A DNA stretch of 64,000 nt, taken from positions 8,343-72,342 of the forward strand of contig JBBIGV010000011.1 of NCBI GenBank assembly GCA_037447335.1, in the 5' to 3' direction. This DNA comes from JBBIGV01 sp037447335. Its GTDB lineage: Bacteria; Bacteroidota; Ignavibacteria; Ignavibacteriales; Ignavibacteriaceae. A program made the translations under genes and the position numbers. The notes beneath the pieces are model-generated. The model ran no database searches and was not told the origin of the DNA. It was given only the letters and a program-made list of their open reading frames with translations. Below are positions 35,661 to 43,170 of the stretch, piece after piece (position 1 is the stretch's first letter; each line of letters begins with the position of its first letter).

Positions 35661-36818
35661 TTATTCGTAGTATGAAAGTATAACCGGTCGTGTGGCAATT
35701 GTCCCGCCACCGCCGGTTTTCCAGAAAGGAGATGACAATTCATCTGCTGCCGGTCTGTAATAAACTCCAACATTGCCATTAAAGTTAACTTTACCCTGTG
35801 CTGCCATGCTTCCGTGGACGCTGACATTACCATTAAGATTAATATCCTCAGAAGACAACAATTGGGCTTTTACGGTTACATTACCATTCATATTTATATT
35901 ACCCTTTGAGTAAAGCCCAAGGTTACTGGATGTAGGGTCAATACCCAGAATATTAACATTACCGTTAATTGTTGTTGTTCCCTTAACAATAAATACTCCA
36001 TAACCTTTAACATTACCATTAAGCGTCAGATTTCCACCTACATAAATAATGCTCGGGTTATCTTTGGTGCCGAGTGTAAGATTACCGCTTACACTGTAAT
36101 TACCCATATGTTTATGAGTTGCCAAACCGATATAATCCTCGGGGTTGAAATCAGGTATTTCAATCTCAGGCGATTTAAAGTGAACGGGATCCCCGTTAAG
36201 GTTTACATTAGGTTTAATATTGGTGTTTAATCTGTGCCCCGGAGTTGAGCTTGCTGTTCCTGTATATGATAAAAATCCCTTAATTGTTGGATTACCCGTC
36301 ATTCTGAAATTTTTATTTGTATGAACATTGGCATTCCATAACGGGTTAAAGTCGTCTCTTACCTGCACATTGCCTGTCAGAGCAAAATCTTCTCCCGAAG
36401 CAATTGCATAAGTTAAAAACGGCGGCACTTTCCCAGGCGGTCCGGAAGAAGTTGGAAGCTGTATAACGGCTCTTATTATATGAGTCTGATCTCCAACCAA
36501 GCCGGTTGAGGTAACAAGTCTTGCGCCTATCAATCCTTCATTCGGTCCGTTGAAATACCTGCTTTGAGTGTTCTGAACAGTGATGGAAACGTTACCCTGA
36601 TAAAGAGTCCGTTTGTTCACACCAGCCCACGCAGTATCGACAGAAAGATTCTTTATTGCCAGCTCAATGCCCGCTGCAGCATTGTTTTTTGCGTGAACGC
36701 TTTCGTATTCCTGTACCGAATTTGTGACCATTTCGGTATTGCTGGTGTTCATATTCAGGCTTATCAGCGAGAATATTACGCCTGCGCTCACAACCACAAT
36801 TAATAACATTTTGCCCAT
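35661..36818 (-). CDS. PilX-like minor pilin with bactofilin-like beta-solenoid (copy B)
   Basis: 385 residues, paralogous to 34271-35425 along its whole length. M-G-K-M-L-L-I-V-V begins a single membrane helix; H-A-K-N-N-A-A-A-G-I-E-L-A-I follows near residue 47. The body has at least nine N-G-N-V or S-G-N-L turns (L-T-L-N-G-N-V, T-T-I-N-G-N-V, I-N-M-N-G-N-V, I-N-L-N-G-N-V, V-N-F-N-G-N-V), each on a beta-strand, as in bactofilin solenoids. It follows the PilW-like gene by 72 bases with an AAAGG Shine-Dalgarno. Strand and neighbours suggest a pilus tip complex. Confidence 0.72.
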   Translation of the reverse strand: MGKMLLIVVVSAGVIFSLISLNMNTSNTEMVTNSVQEYESVHAKNNAAAGIELAIKNLSVDTAWAGVNKRTLYQGNVSITVQNTQSRYFNGPNEGLIGARLVTSTGLVGDQTHIIRAVIQLPTSSGPPGKVPPFLTYAIASGEDFALTGNVQVRDDFNPLWNANVHTNKNFRMTGNPTIKGFLSYTGTASSTPGHRLNTNIKPNVNLNGDPVHFKSPEIEIPDFNPEDYIGLATHKHMGNYSVSGNLTLGTKDNPSIIYVGGNLTLNGNVKGYGVFIVKGTTTINGNVNILGIDPTSSNLGLYSKGNINMNGNVTVKAQLLSSEDINLNGNVSVHGSMAAQGKVNFNGNVGVYYRPAADELSSPFWKTGGGGTIATRPVILSYYE

Positions 36819-36890
36819 TTTATTTAACCTTTATGTTAGTTTTTATTAAATCCATTTCGTTTCTCATCTTAGACTGAATCAGGAAGCTAA

Positions 36891-37418
36891 TTATAAGTTC
36901 CTCGGGAAAAATCTTCTCTTCCATGAGCCGGATACTTCGCCCTTTGAATCTTTGAAGGAATCTTCTTTAAAAATTAATTCAATAGATATACTTTTGACTT
37001 TACTTGCTGCCTGGGTAACAATGCCTTTATCATCGTAACCTTCAACAATAAATTTCTGAACCGGTGTAGTCCATTCGGTGACCGGGCTGCTGGTTCTTCT
37101 TTTTAACTCTACGATGCCCTGCCCTTTTGCAACTGAATAATAAACTGTGTCAACAACACCGTTATTATCCAGGTCGGCGAGAAAGGTTATAGAGGTTCCG
37201 GAAATATTTAATATTTTATCGCTGGCAGAAACCCTGTAGCCAAGTTTCTGAAAATCATGTTCGATTATTGCTCCAATCTCAGTTGCTGATCTTTGGGCAA
37301 TTTCACTAAGCTTGGTTTCCTGGGATTTGGCGGAGAAATGAAAGGTTAACCCTATTAAGGATAATAGTACCATTCCGCCAATTATATAAGATCCGGCTAT
37401 ATCTAATATGTGATGCAT
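36891..37418 (-). CDS. PilW/GspJ-like minor pseudopilin
   Basis: 175 residues. A hydrophobic helix (about 8-28) is followed by I-A-Q-R-S-A-T-E-I-G-A-I-I-E-H-D-F-Q-K-L-G-Y near residue 40, the pattern of PilW/GspJ-type pseudopilins (helical stalk then I-x-x-D-F-x-x-L-G-Y-R). The rest is beta-rich with D-L-D-N-N-G-V-V-D-T-V near residue 80. No classical G-F-T-L-I-E leader is seen. Part of the minus-strand minor-pilin operon, six bases after the PilV-like gene. Confidence 0.65.
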   Translation of the reverse strand: MHHILDIAGSYIIGGMVLLSLIGLTFHFSAKSQETKLSEIAQRSATEIGAIIEHDFQKLGYRVSASDKILNISGTSITFLADLDNNGVVDTVYYSVAKGQGIVELKRRTSSPVTEWTTPVQKFIVEGYDDKGIVTQAASKVKSISIELIFKEDSFKDSKGEVSGSWKRRFFPRNL

Positions 37419-37424
37419 AATTAT

Positions 37425-37910
37425 TTAATAACTTTTGTATGAATAAATTCTTACTGTGTCTGTCATAAACGGATGTGTTACTGTAACCTGGATTCTTTTA
37501 AGTCTTGAACGAACCAATAATGTGTCTATTCCATTATGTTCATTCACGTAATGAACCCTTGCTAAAAGATCAAAATTCCCACCGCGTAAGGTAGAATCTA
37601 TCCTTGGGTGGAAATTGTAATCGTCAACATCATTAAACGTTGCAAATGTTTCACCAGGTTCGGGGCCCATAAGGTTTGGTGGTGTCAGTATATTAATATC
37701 AGATAGGATCGGGTTGCCAACCACAAAATGATCAAAGGCTTTTTCGGTGATTTCATTGATCAGGTTCTGCCCGACCGATGTTGCCATAACAATATATTCG
37801 GCGGAGAGCTTCTGCTCTTCGGAGCTTATAATTGTGCGGTTGACGTTTAACGCCAGAAGGGAAAAGAGAAAGATGCCGCCTATTACTAAGTATGTTTGTA
37901 CGTTACTCAT
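37425..37910 (-). CDS. PilV-like minor pseudopilin
   Basis: 161 residues from M-S-N-V-Q-T-Y. The frame extends to 37961, but that would overlap the promoter-like element at 37957-37972, so the internal ATG at 37910 is chosen. One membrane helix (about 6-24), then helical S-A-E-Y-I-V-M-A-T-S-V-G-Q-N-L-I, then a beta-domain with H-P-R-I-D-S-T-L-R-G. The layout resembles PilV/MshD-type minor pilins; homology is weak. First gene of its operon, divergent from the small pilins. Confidence 0.6.
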   Translation of the reverse strand: MSNVQTYLVIGGIFLFSLLALNVNRTIISSEEQKLSAEYIVMATSVGQNLINEITEKAFDHFVVGNPILSDINILTPPNLMGPEPGETFATFNDVDDYNFHPRIDSTLRGGNFDLLARVHYVNEHNGIDTLLVRSRLKRIQVTVTHPFMTDTVRIYSYKSY

Positions 37911-37956
37911 CTGAGGGCTTAAGATTGAGTTTATGATTATTATTTGATAATACAAA

Positions 37957-37972
37957 CACAACTATCGTGCAA
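37957..37972 (-). promoter_or_regulatory. Promoter-like element of the minor-pilin operon
   Basis: The minus strand reads TTGCACGATAGTTGTG, identical to the element before minor-pilin gene A at 13 of 16 positions and at 13 of the first 14. It lies 47 bases before the chosen PilV-like start. Sigma-54 (-24/-12) and housekeeping TTTGCAC readings are both possible. Confidence 0.45.
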
Positions 37973-38082
37973 ATCTTTTTTATGCTTTTTCGAATGATTT
38001 CAAGCAGTACCTGTATTTAATGTGTATCAGCATGAAAAAAAGTTGCATCTCAATCTCAGATTTACTCATAAAAAATTCCATC

Positions 38083-38096
38083 TATTACCGGTAATA
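38083..38096. promoter_or_regulatory. 14-base palindrome TATTACCGGTAATA (site 1)
   Basis: A perfect self-complementary dyad in the pilin/minor-pilin divergent region, about 110 bases upstream of the minus-strand element and about 320 bases upstream of the plus-strand one. These distances suit an activator enhancer site. Confidence 0.5.
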
Positions 38097-38145
38097 AATT
38101 GACTTATTATTAATTCGATTTAAATCTATTAGGATATTATATAAT

Positions 38146-38160
38146 TATTAACCGGTAATA
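38146..38160. promoter_or_regulatory. Second ACCGGTAAT dyad (site 2)
   Basis: TATTAACCGGTAATA repeats site 1 with one extra A, 63-64 bases away centre to centre (about six helical turns, so on the same DNA face). A third, imperfect ATTACCGGTCAA is at 39573-39584 before pilC. Confidence 0.45.
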
Positions 38161-38478
38161 TTTACATTTTTAGATCCTGTAAAATCCATTTTTCTTAGAA
38201 TTTTAGCTTCATCACTTTTATAAATTGTGCATTCGATAATTAACAATGTGTCCACAGAAATTAATACTGGAATTTAATGAGTGAGTTGTTTGATTGCCTT
38301 CTTAAAAACGGGTAAAAATTTATATTATTAGTAATAATTACACGTAATAACTTCCATAGTTACCGATGCAAGTCCAACCCATCAAATAACTTATTGTAAA
38401 GAAATAAGTTACAGATTGGCACAGAATTTAATGAGTTATATGCGAGTTCGAGTAATTACAAAATGAAAGAAAAGGAAA

Positions 38479-38859
38479 TTGGGACAGCAACAGTTATTAC
38501 TAATAGTCCTTGGAATAATAGTCGTAGGAGTAGCCGTTGCATTTGCAATTGCAATGTTCCGGCAGGGAGCTATTGACTCCAAGAGAGACCTGGTAATGAA
38601 TGAAAATGCTAACCTTGCAAACATGGCAATTCAATATTATAGAAAGCCTCAGATGCTTGGAGGAGGAGGAAATACTTTTTTGGGCTGGGCTATTCCCTCA
38701 GAACTTATAATAACAGCCAGCGGAAATTACTGGGCAGAAGTTTACCAGGATAGCGTCGTTATAATAGGTACAGGCAATGACGTTGTTAATGGCACAGATT
38801 CTGTAAGAGTAAGAACAACAGTTACAGCAAATACACATTTTTCTTTAATAGTTCATTAA
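38479..38859 (+). CDS. Small pilin-like protein 1 (TTG start)
   Basis: 126 residues reading M-G-Q-Q-Q-L-L-L-I-V-L-G, then a hydrophobic helix (about 4-27), a helical stalk to Q-Y-Y-R-K-P near residue 56, and G-G-G-G-N-T-F-L-G-W-A-I-P before a beta-domain. It is a paralogue of the next gene. The only start in register is TTG with an AAGG just three bases away, poor compared with the ATG and AAGGAGAT of the paralogue, so it may be weakly expressed. The leader before the helix is two residues (MG), without the Glu5 of classical type IV pilins. Confidence 0.65.
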   Translation: MGQQQLLLIVLGIIVVGVAVAFAIAMFRQGAIDSKRDLVMNENANLANMAIQYYRKPQMLGGGGNTFLGWAIPSELIITASGNYWAEVYQDSVVIIGTGNDVVNGTDSVRVRTTVTANTHFSLIVH

Positions 38860-38918
38860 ACGTTCTTTTAACTTATTAACCTAACTAACATTATCAACAA
38901 TCGTAAGGAGATCTAATA

Positions 38919-39284
38919 ATGGGTCAACAACAACTTCTCTTAATCGTGCTTGGCGTTATCATAGTAGGTATCGCTGTTGTAGTCGGTATCAACCTGTTCA
39001 ATGCGAGCGCGGAAGAATCAGCAAAAGATTCGATTGTATCTGAGGCAACAAACCTTGGCGCAATGGCTCAGCAATATTACAAGAAGCCAACCTCCATGGG
39101 CGGCGGTGGAAATACTTTCACAGGATGGACAATCCCGACTAATCTTGACTCCACTGCTAATGGACAATATGCACCAACTGTTGCTCCTCAAGAGGTTACT
39201 ATAGTAGGTACACCACATAATTATACCTGGACAGTAACTACAACCGTTACACCAAACACAATATCATCTCAGGGTAGCTGGTAA
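38919..39284 (+). CDS. Small pilin-like protein 2 (probable major pilin)
   Basis: 121 residues: M-G-Q-Q-Q-L-L-L-I-V-L-G-V-I-I-V-G begins a single helix (about 4-26), then a charged stalk S-A-E-E-S-A-K-D, Q-Y-Y-K-K-P near residue 54, G-G-G-G-N-T-F-T-G-W-T-I-P near residue 61 and a Thr-rich beta-domain. A strong AAGGAGAT precedes the ATG and a strong terminator follows, suggesting high, separate expression as expected for a major subunit. Cleavage after G2 is possible but no prepilin peptidase gene is in the window. Confidence 0.7.
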   Translation: MGQQQLLLIVLGVIIVGIAVVVGINLFNASAEESAKDSIVSEATNLGAMAQQYYKKPTSMGGGGNTFTGWTIPTNLDSTANGQYAPTVAPQEVTIVGTPHNYTWTVTTTVTPNTISSQGSW

Positions 39285-39314
39285 TAAAATATTATCACTT
39301 CTTATATGATTACT

Positions 39315-39337
39315 AAGGCTGCTAAAAAGGCAGCCTT
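39315..39337 (+). terminator. Terminator after the major pilin
   Basis: AAGGCTGC (39315-39322) pairs with GCAGCCTT (39330-39337); TCTTTTTTT follows. It would separate abundant pilin mRNA from the assembly genes downstream. Confidence 0.88.
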
Positions 39338-39395
39338 TCTTTTTTTAAATCTGTACCGCGTTGATATGAGTTATTATAAATTTCAATCCCTTGTA

Positions 39396-39513
39396 GAGGC
39401 TGACCAAAATGCAGCACAGATTACTAATCTGTGCTACGATGACTTTGAATTTAATCTGAAATCAGACATATAAATTCAGAGTTGTTTGCAAAATTTACTT
39501 TTTGGTCAGCCTC
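39396..39513. repeat. MITE-like dispersed repeat, copy 2 (118 bp)
   Basis: Ends GAGGCTGACCAA (39396-39407) and TTGGTCAGCCTC (39502-39513) are perfect inverted repeats. The interior hairpin (CAGCACAGATTA arm, 39412-39423) and the TTTGAATTT/ATCTGAAATCAGA arm match copy 1 with few changes. It lies between the pilin terminator and the pilC promoter region; the rest of 39285-39678 is non-coding. Confidence 0.85.
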
Positions 39514-39678
39514 CTTTATTTAAAAATGCAGAAGATGTATTATCAATTATCAATAAGTAATTTTTCTTCAGAATTACCGGTCAACTTATCCCAAAACCAC
39601 CAAACTTGTTTCTTTTTTACCGATTTTTTACAGGCATGAAAATTGATTTATTCAGATAGAATTTTTAAAGGTATTATA

Positions 39679-41136
39679 ATGATTGAATTAAGATTTACAG
39701 CAGAAAAAATGAATGGGCAGGTTATAACCGGTACCCTTTCAGCAAAGTCTTTTTCTGAAGGCAAAAGGAAAATATCCAGGCTCGCCGAAAAGAACCAGTT
39801 GAAGATCAAAATTATCGAAAAGAAATCCACCTTTATTTATAAGGTAAGAAAGGGTAATGAAAAATCCCAGACCGGTGAGCAGAAAGCATTTACAAAACAC
39901 GAAGTGCAGGAAGCCCTTGCAAGAATGGGTTATACGGTTCTTTCCATAAATAAAAAACTGCTGAACATCCGCAGAACACCACCCTTATCCGAAATCGTTA
40001 CATTTGTGAAAATCAGCGCTGAGTTATTAGATCAAAAGCTCGCTTACAGCGAAATACTTACTTTATTAATTAACGATACAGAAAACAGAACTCTGAAAGA
40101 AACCCTCAGGGAAATAAACAGCGAGTTAAAAAAAGGCGCTGATAGTGAAGCTACTTTTCTCAAATACCAATCTGTATTCGGGAAGTTTACCGCATATATG
40201 CTCGGTCTTGCTTCCAAGAGCGGTAACATGGCGGAAATCTACAAAGCTACGGCTAAGTTTCTTGAGCGGCGCCAGGAGTTCAAGAAAAATCTCCGTAGTG
40301 CTCTTATTACTCCTGCTGTAACAATCTTTGTTCTATTTCTTGCAGTTATGTTTTATGTTGCTTACATCTTCCCTGAAACTGCGCTGCTGTTCATCAAATT
40401 CGGAATTGAAGTACCCCCGATGACAGCATTTACACTTTTGATAAGCGATTTTATAGTTGATAACTTTTTGCTTGTTACATTAGCAGCCATTGCCCCGCCG
40501 ATTGCAATCTGGCAATACAGCAAAACTAAAAAGGGGAAGCTGGTGGTTGATAAATACCTGCTAAACATGCCGGTTATCGGTTCGCTGATTCACAAAACTG
40601 TAATTGAAGTTTACTGCCGCGTATTCTATACTCTTTACAGCGGTTCTGCAGAAAGTATAGAGCCCATAAAAATTGCCGCCGAAGCCGCCGGTAATAAGTA
40701 TTTTGAAGACAGGATCAAAAATGTCGCTATTCCATTAATGATCAAAAAAGGTGTAGGAATTACTGATGCATTCGTAGCCAGTGGAGTTTTTACCGATACT
40801 GCAATCTCCAGGCTTCACTCTGGAGAAGAGACGGGAACCATTAAAAACACATCCTTACAGTTGGCTAATTATTACGAAAGCGAGACGGTTTATAAGCTTA
40901 AAAACCTGATAGAGTTGATTCAGGTTATTATTGCTATGATTATCATGGTAGTAATGATTGCATTAACGCTTGTTTCTGCTGAAACAGCTACAGTAAGACC
41001 AAAGAACCCGGGACTTACCGGTTCACTGCACGATCAAAATACTACTATTTATGCAGACAGGAATAATATTTGTTTCAACCAGCCGGAATTGACAGGTTTT
41101 TTTGCCGGGGATCAATCCGTGCTTAACAAATGCTGA
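39679..41136 (+). CDS. PilC/GspF-like inner-membrane platform protein
   Basis: About 485 residues from M-I-E-L-R-F; the frame extends 12 codons upstream, but this ATG has AAAGG before it. An N-terminal soluble region (about 1-110) is followed by two T2SSF domains (about 110-240 and 310-430) with three membrane helices near 215-240, 255-285 and 410-440. S-K-S-G-N-M and H-S-G-E-E-T-G-T-I occupy the family's conserved G-E-x-S/G-x-L positions. It forms the platform on which PilB and PilT act. A hydrophilic C-terminal tail of about 40 residues is unusual. A weak AGGCATGAAAATTGAT sigma-54-like site is at 39632. Confidence 0.82.
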   Translation: MIELRFTAEKMNGQVITGTLSAKSFSEGKRKISRLAEKNQLKIKIIEKKSTFIYKVRKGNEKSQTGEQKAFTKHEVQEALARMGYTVLSINKKLLNIRRTPPLSEIVTFVKISAELLDQKLAYSEILTLLINDTENRTLKETLREINSELKKGADSEATFLKYQSVFGKFTAYMLGLASKSGNMAEIYKATAKFLERRQEFKKNLRSALITPAVTIFVLFLAVMFYVAYIFPETALLFIKFGIEVPPMTAFTLLISDFIVDNFLLVTLAAIAPPIAIWQYSKTKKGKLVVDKYLLNMPVIGSLIHKTVIEVYCRVFYTLYSGSAESIEPIKIAAEAAGNKYFEDRIKNVAIPLMIKKGVGITDAFVASGVFTDTAISRLHSGEETGTIKNTSLQLANYYESETVYKLKNLIELIQVIIAMIIMVVMIALTLVSAETATVRPKNPGLTGSLHDQNTTIYADRNNICFNQPELTGFFAGDQSVLNKC

Positions 41137-41169
41137 TTATTCATTACTAATAAATTCACAGGTTAATAG

Positions 41170-42963
41170 GTGATGATAGATACCAATCTTGAAATGACTG
41201 ACAAAATCGGTTATCTGCTTTTCAAAAAAGGGATAATTGATGCACAGATGCTTGAAAAGGCGCTCACTGCTAAGTCAAACGATAGAAGTAAAATAAAACG
41301 TAACCTTGCACAAATTCTTGTTCAGGATTTTGGTTTTGACCACGATATGATTTTCAGAGAAGTGGCAATACTTTATGCATTCCGTGAACTCGATACCGCA
41401 GTTGAAGATATACCTCCGCAGCGTCTGGAAAGCATTAAGCAGCGGGTAAACAATGCCGGCGAAGTTCTGAAAAATCAGATGCTCGAGCATAAAGTTATTC
41501 CCTTTATGTACGATGAAAGAATTAAGGATAAACTTATACTTGCAGCAATTGATCCGACCGACAGGAATATCCCTAAAATAGCGTTTGGTCTTAATGCAAA
41601 GAAGTATGAAGTAATCTATATTAAAAAGCGCGACTATGAAAAACTGATCAATACAATTCTTCCGCCCGAGAACGTATATCTGAAAATGATGGAAGAAGCC
41701 GAGCCCGAATTTCAAATTGATAAAGATGAAACCGGGCTGGATGAAGAAGCGCTTGATGCAGAAATAAACCGCAGTGCATTAATTAACCTTGTTGAAGGCG
41801 CCCTGGTTGAAGGTGTAAGAAGAGGCGCCAGCGATATTCACTTCGTTCCTATATCGAATAATAAAACTGAAATTCTTTTCAGGGTTGATGGTGGTCTGCT
41901 GCTGTGGCACATCCAGGAAAGCACTTTGCCCGAAGCTGTTGTTGCGGTTGTTAAAGATCGATCAAAAGGCATGGACCGGTTCGAAAGAGAAAGAGCACAG
42001 GATGGTTTTATTCAAAGAGAAATTGACGGCATCGTAATTCGTTTCAGGGTTTCTGTCCTTCCTATGGTAGGTACAGAACTTAAAAATAAATTCGAAAGCG
42101 TTGTAATAAGAATTCTTGACGACAGGAAAGTAATAAGAGACCTCGATAAGCTCGGCTTAACCGGTTATGCAAGAGATGTTTTTGTTAAAGCAATAAATCA
42201 ACCGCAGGGAATGGTAATCTTAACAGGACCGACGGGAAGCGGAAAGAGCACAACTCTTGTTGCAGCATTATACCAGGTAGTAGATCCATCCGTTAACGTT
42301 CTTACTGTTGAAGACCCCGTTGAGTATGTTATTGAAGGCGCAAGGCAGCTTAAGATCGGTTACAAAATGAATTTTGAGCAGGCAATCCGATCCATTCTTC
42401 GTCATGACCCTGACATCGTGCTGGTTGGTGAGATGAGAGATAAAGAAACTGCTGAAACTGCAATAAAGCTTGCAAACACCGGTCACTTAACATTCTCAAC
42501 TCTTCACACTAATGACGCACCGAGCGCAGTTGCGCGTTTATACAAAATGGGTATTGAACCTTTCCTTATTGCTTACGCCATTAATTTGATTGTTGCGCAA
42601 AGACTTATCAGAAAACTTTGCCCGGATTGTAAAAAGAAGGTTGCAAACTTTGACGAAGAATTCATGAATTCACTGGGACTGAACATTGCTGAGTGGAGAA
42701 ACTATATCATTTACGAACCCAGAGGCTGCGACAAATGTAATAAAACTGGTTACAAAGGTCGGCTTGCAATTCACGAAGCTCTTTACTTTACCAAAGAGAT
42801 AAGACAAATTATCGTTCGCTCCGGCGTTGAAGTTGATGAAGAAAAAATAAGAATTCAGGCAAAGAAAGACGGATCTCTGAATTTGCGTGAAGCCGGTTTC
42901 GAAAAAGTAAAACTCGGCTTAACATCTCTCGAAGAAGTTATTGCCGGAACAACTGATGAATAG
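41170..42963 (+). CDS. PilB/GspE-type assembly ATPase
   Basis: 597 residues. An N-terminal MshEN/T2SSE-N domain (about 10-175) precedes the ATPase core. Walker A G-P-T-G-S-G-K-S-T-T is near residue 352; the Asp box and Walker B give D-P-D-I-V-L-V-G-E-M-R-D near residue 416 and the His box S-T-L-H-T-N-D near residue 440. A four-cysteine zinc motif (C-P-D-C-K ... C-D-K-C-N) near 484-520 is typical of PilB/GspE, not PilT. It drives pilus extension. Starts at ATG 41170 or 41173. Confidence 0.93.
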   Translation: MMIDTNLEMTDKIGYLLFKKGIIDAQMLEKALTAKSNDRSKIKRNLAQILVQDFGFDHDMIFREVAILYAFRELDTAVEDIPPQRLESIKQRVNNAGEVLKNQMLEHKVIPFMYDERIKDKLILAAIDPTDRNIPKIAFGLNAKKYEVIYIKKRDYEKLINTILPPENVYLKMMEEAEPEFQIDKDETGLDEEALDAEINRSALINLVEGALVEGVRRGASDIHFVPISNNKTEILFRVDGGLLLWHIQESTLPEAVVAVVKDRSKGMDRFERERAQDGFIQREIDGIVIRFRVSVLPMVGTELKNKFESVVIRILDDRKVIRDLDKLGLTGYARDVFVKAINQPQGMVILTGPTGSGKSTTLVAALYQVVDPSVNVLTVEDPVEYVIEGARQLKIGYKMNFEQAIRSILRHDPDIVLVGEMRDKETAETAIKLANTGHLTFSTLHTNDAPSAVARLYKMGIEPFLIAYAINLIVAQRLIRKLCPDCKKKVANFDEEFMNSLGLNIAEWRNYIIYEPRGCDKCNKTGYKGRLAIHEALYFTKEIRQIIVRSGVEVDEEKIRIQAKKDGSLNLREAGFEKVKLGLTSLEEVIAGTTDE

Positions 42964-43170
42964 CGGGTTAAATTTTTTAACCGCTTCCCTGTTCTTTAAC
43001 AGAATGACAGAGCTTTAAGTTCTATAACTGTTTTGAATATTATCAACTAACAGAATTCGCCTAAATAACAACATAAGATGATTTGGCTTATTGTTTGAAA
43101 TTTATTCAGATAGCTATTGTCTTTTAGAAATTTACATTATAATTTAATAACTATCATTGGAAGTCGTATT

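Larger units (their letters stand above)
37973..38478. other. Divergent regulatory region between minor pilins and pilins
   Basis: About 500 very AT-rich bases, no ORF. It holds the palindromes at 38083 and 38146, a TTATTAGTAATAA near-palindrome around 38325, and TTGGCAC at 38416-38422 with TTAAT five bases later, a partial sigma-54-like match 50 bases before the first pilin. The length and the dyad placement suit control by the NtrC-type activator encoded at 54682-56052. Confidence 0.45.

Noticed and set aside
43084..43099. TGGCTTATTGTTTGAA upstream of pilT as a sigma-54 site
   Set aside because: GG is present but the -12 element is TTGA not TTGC, and AT-rich sequence gives such matches often; not listed as a feature.
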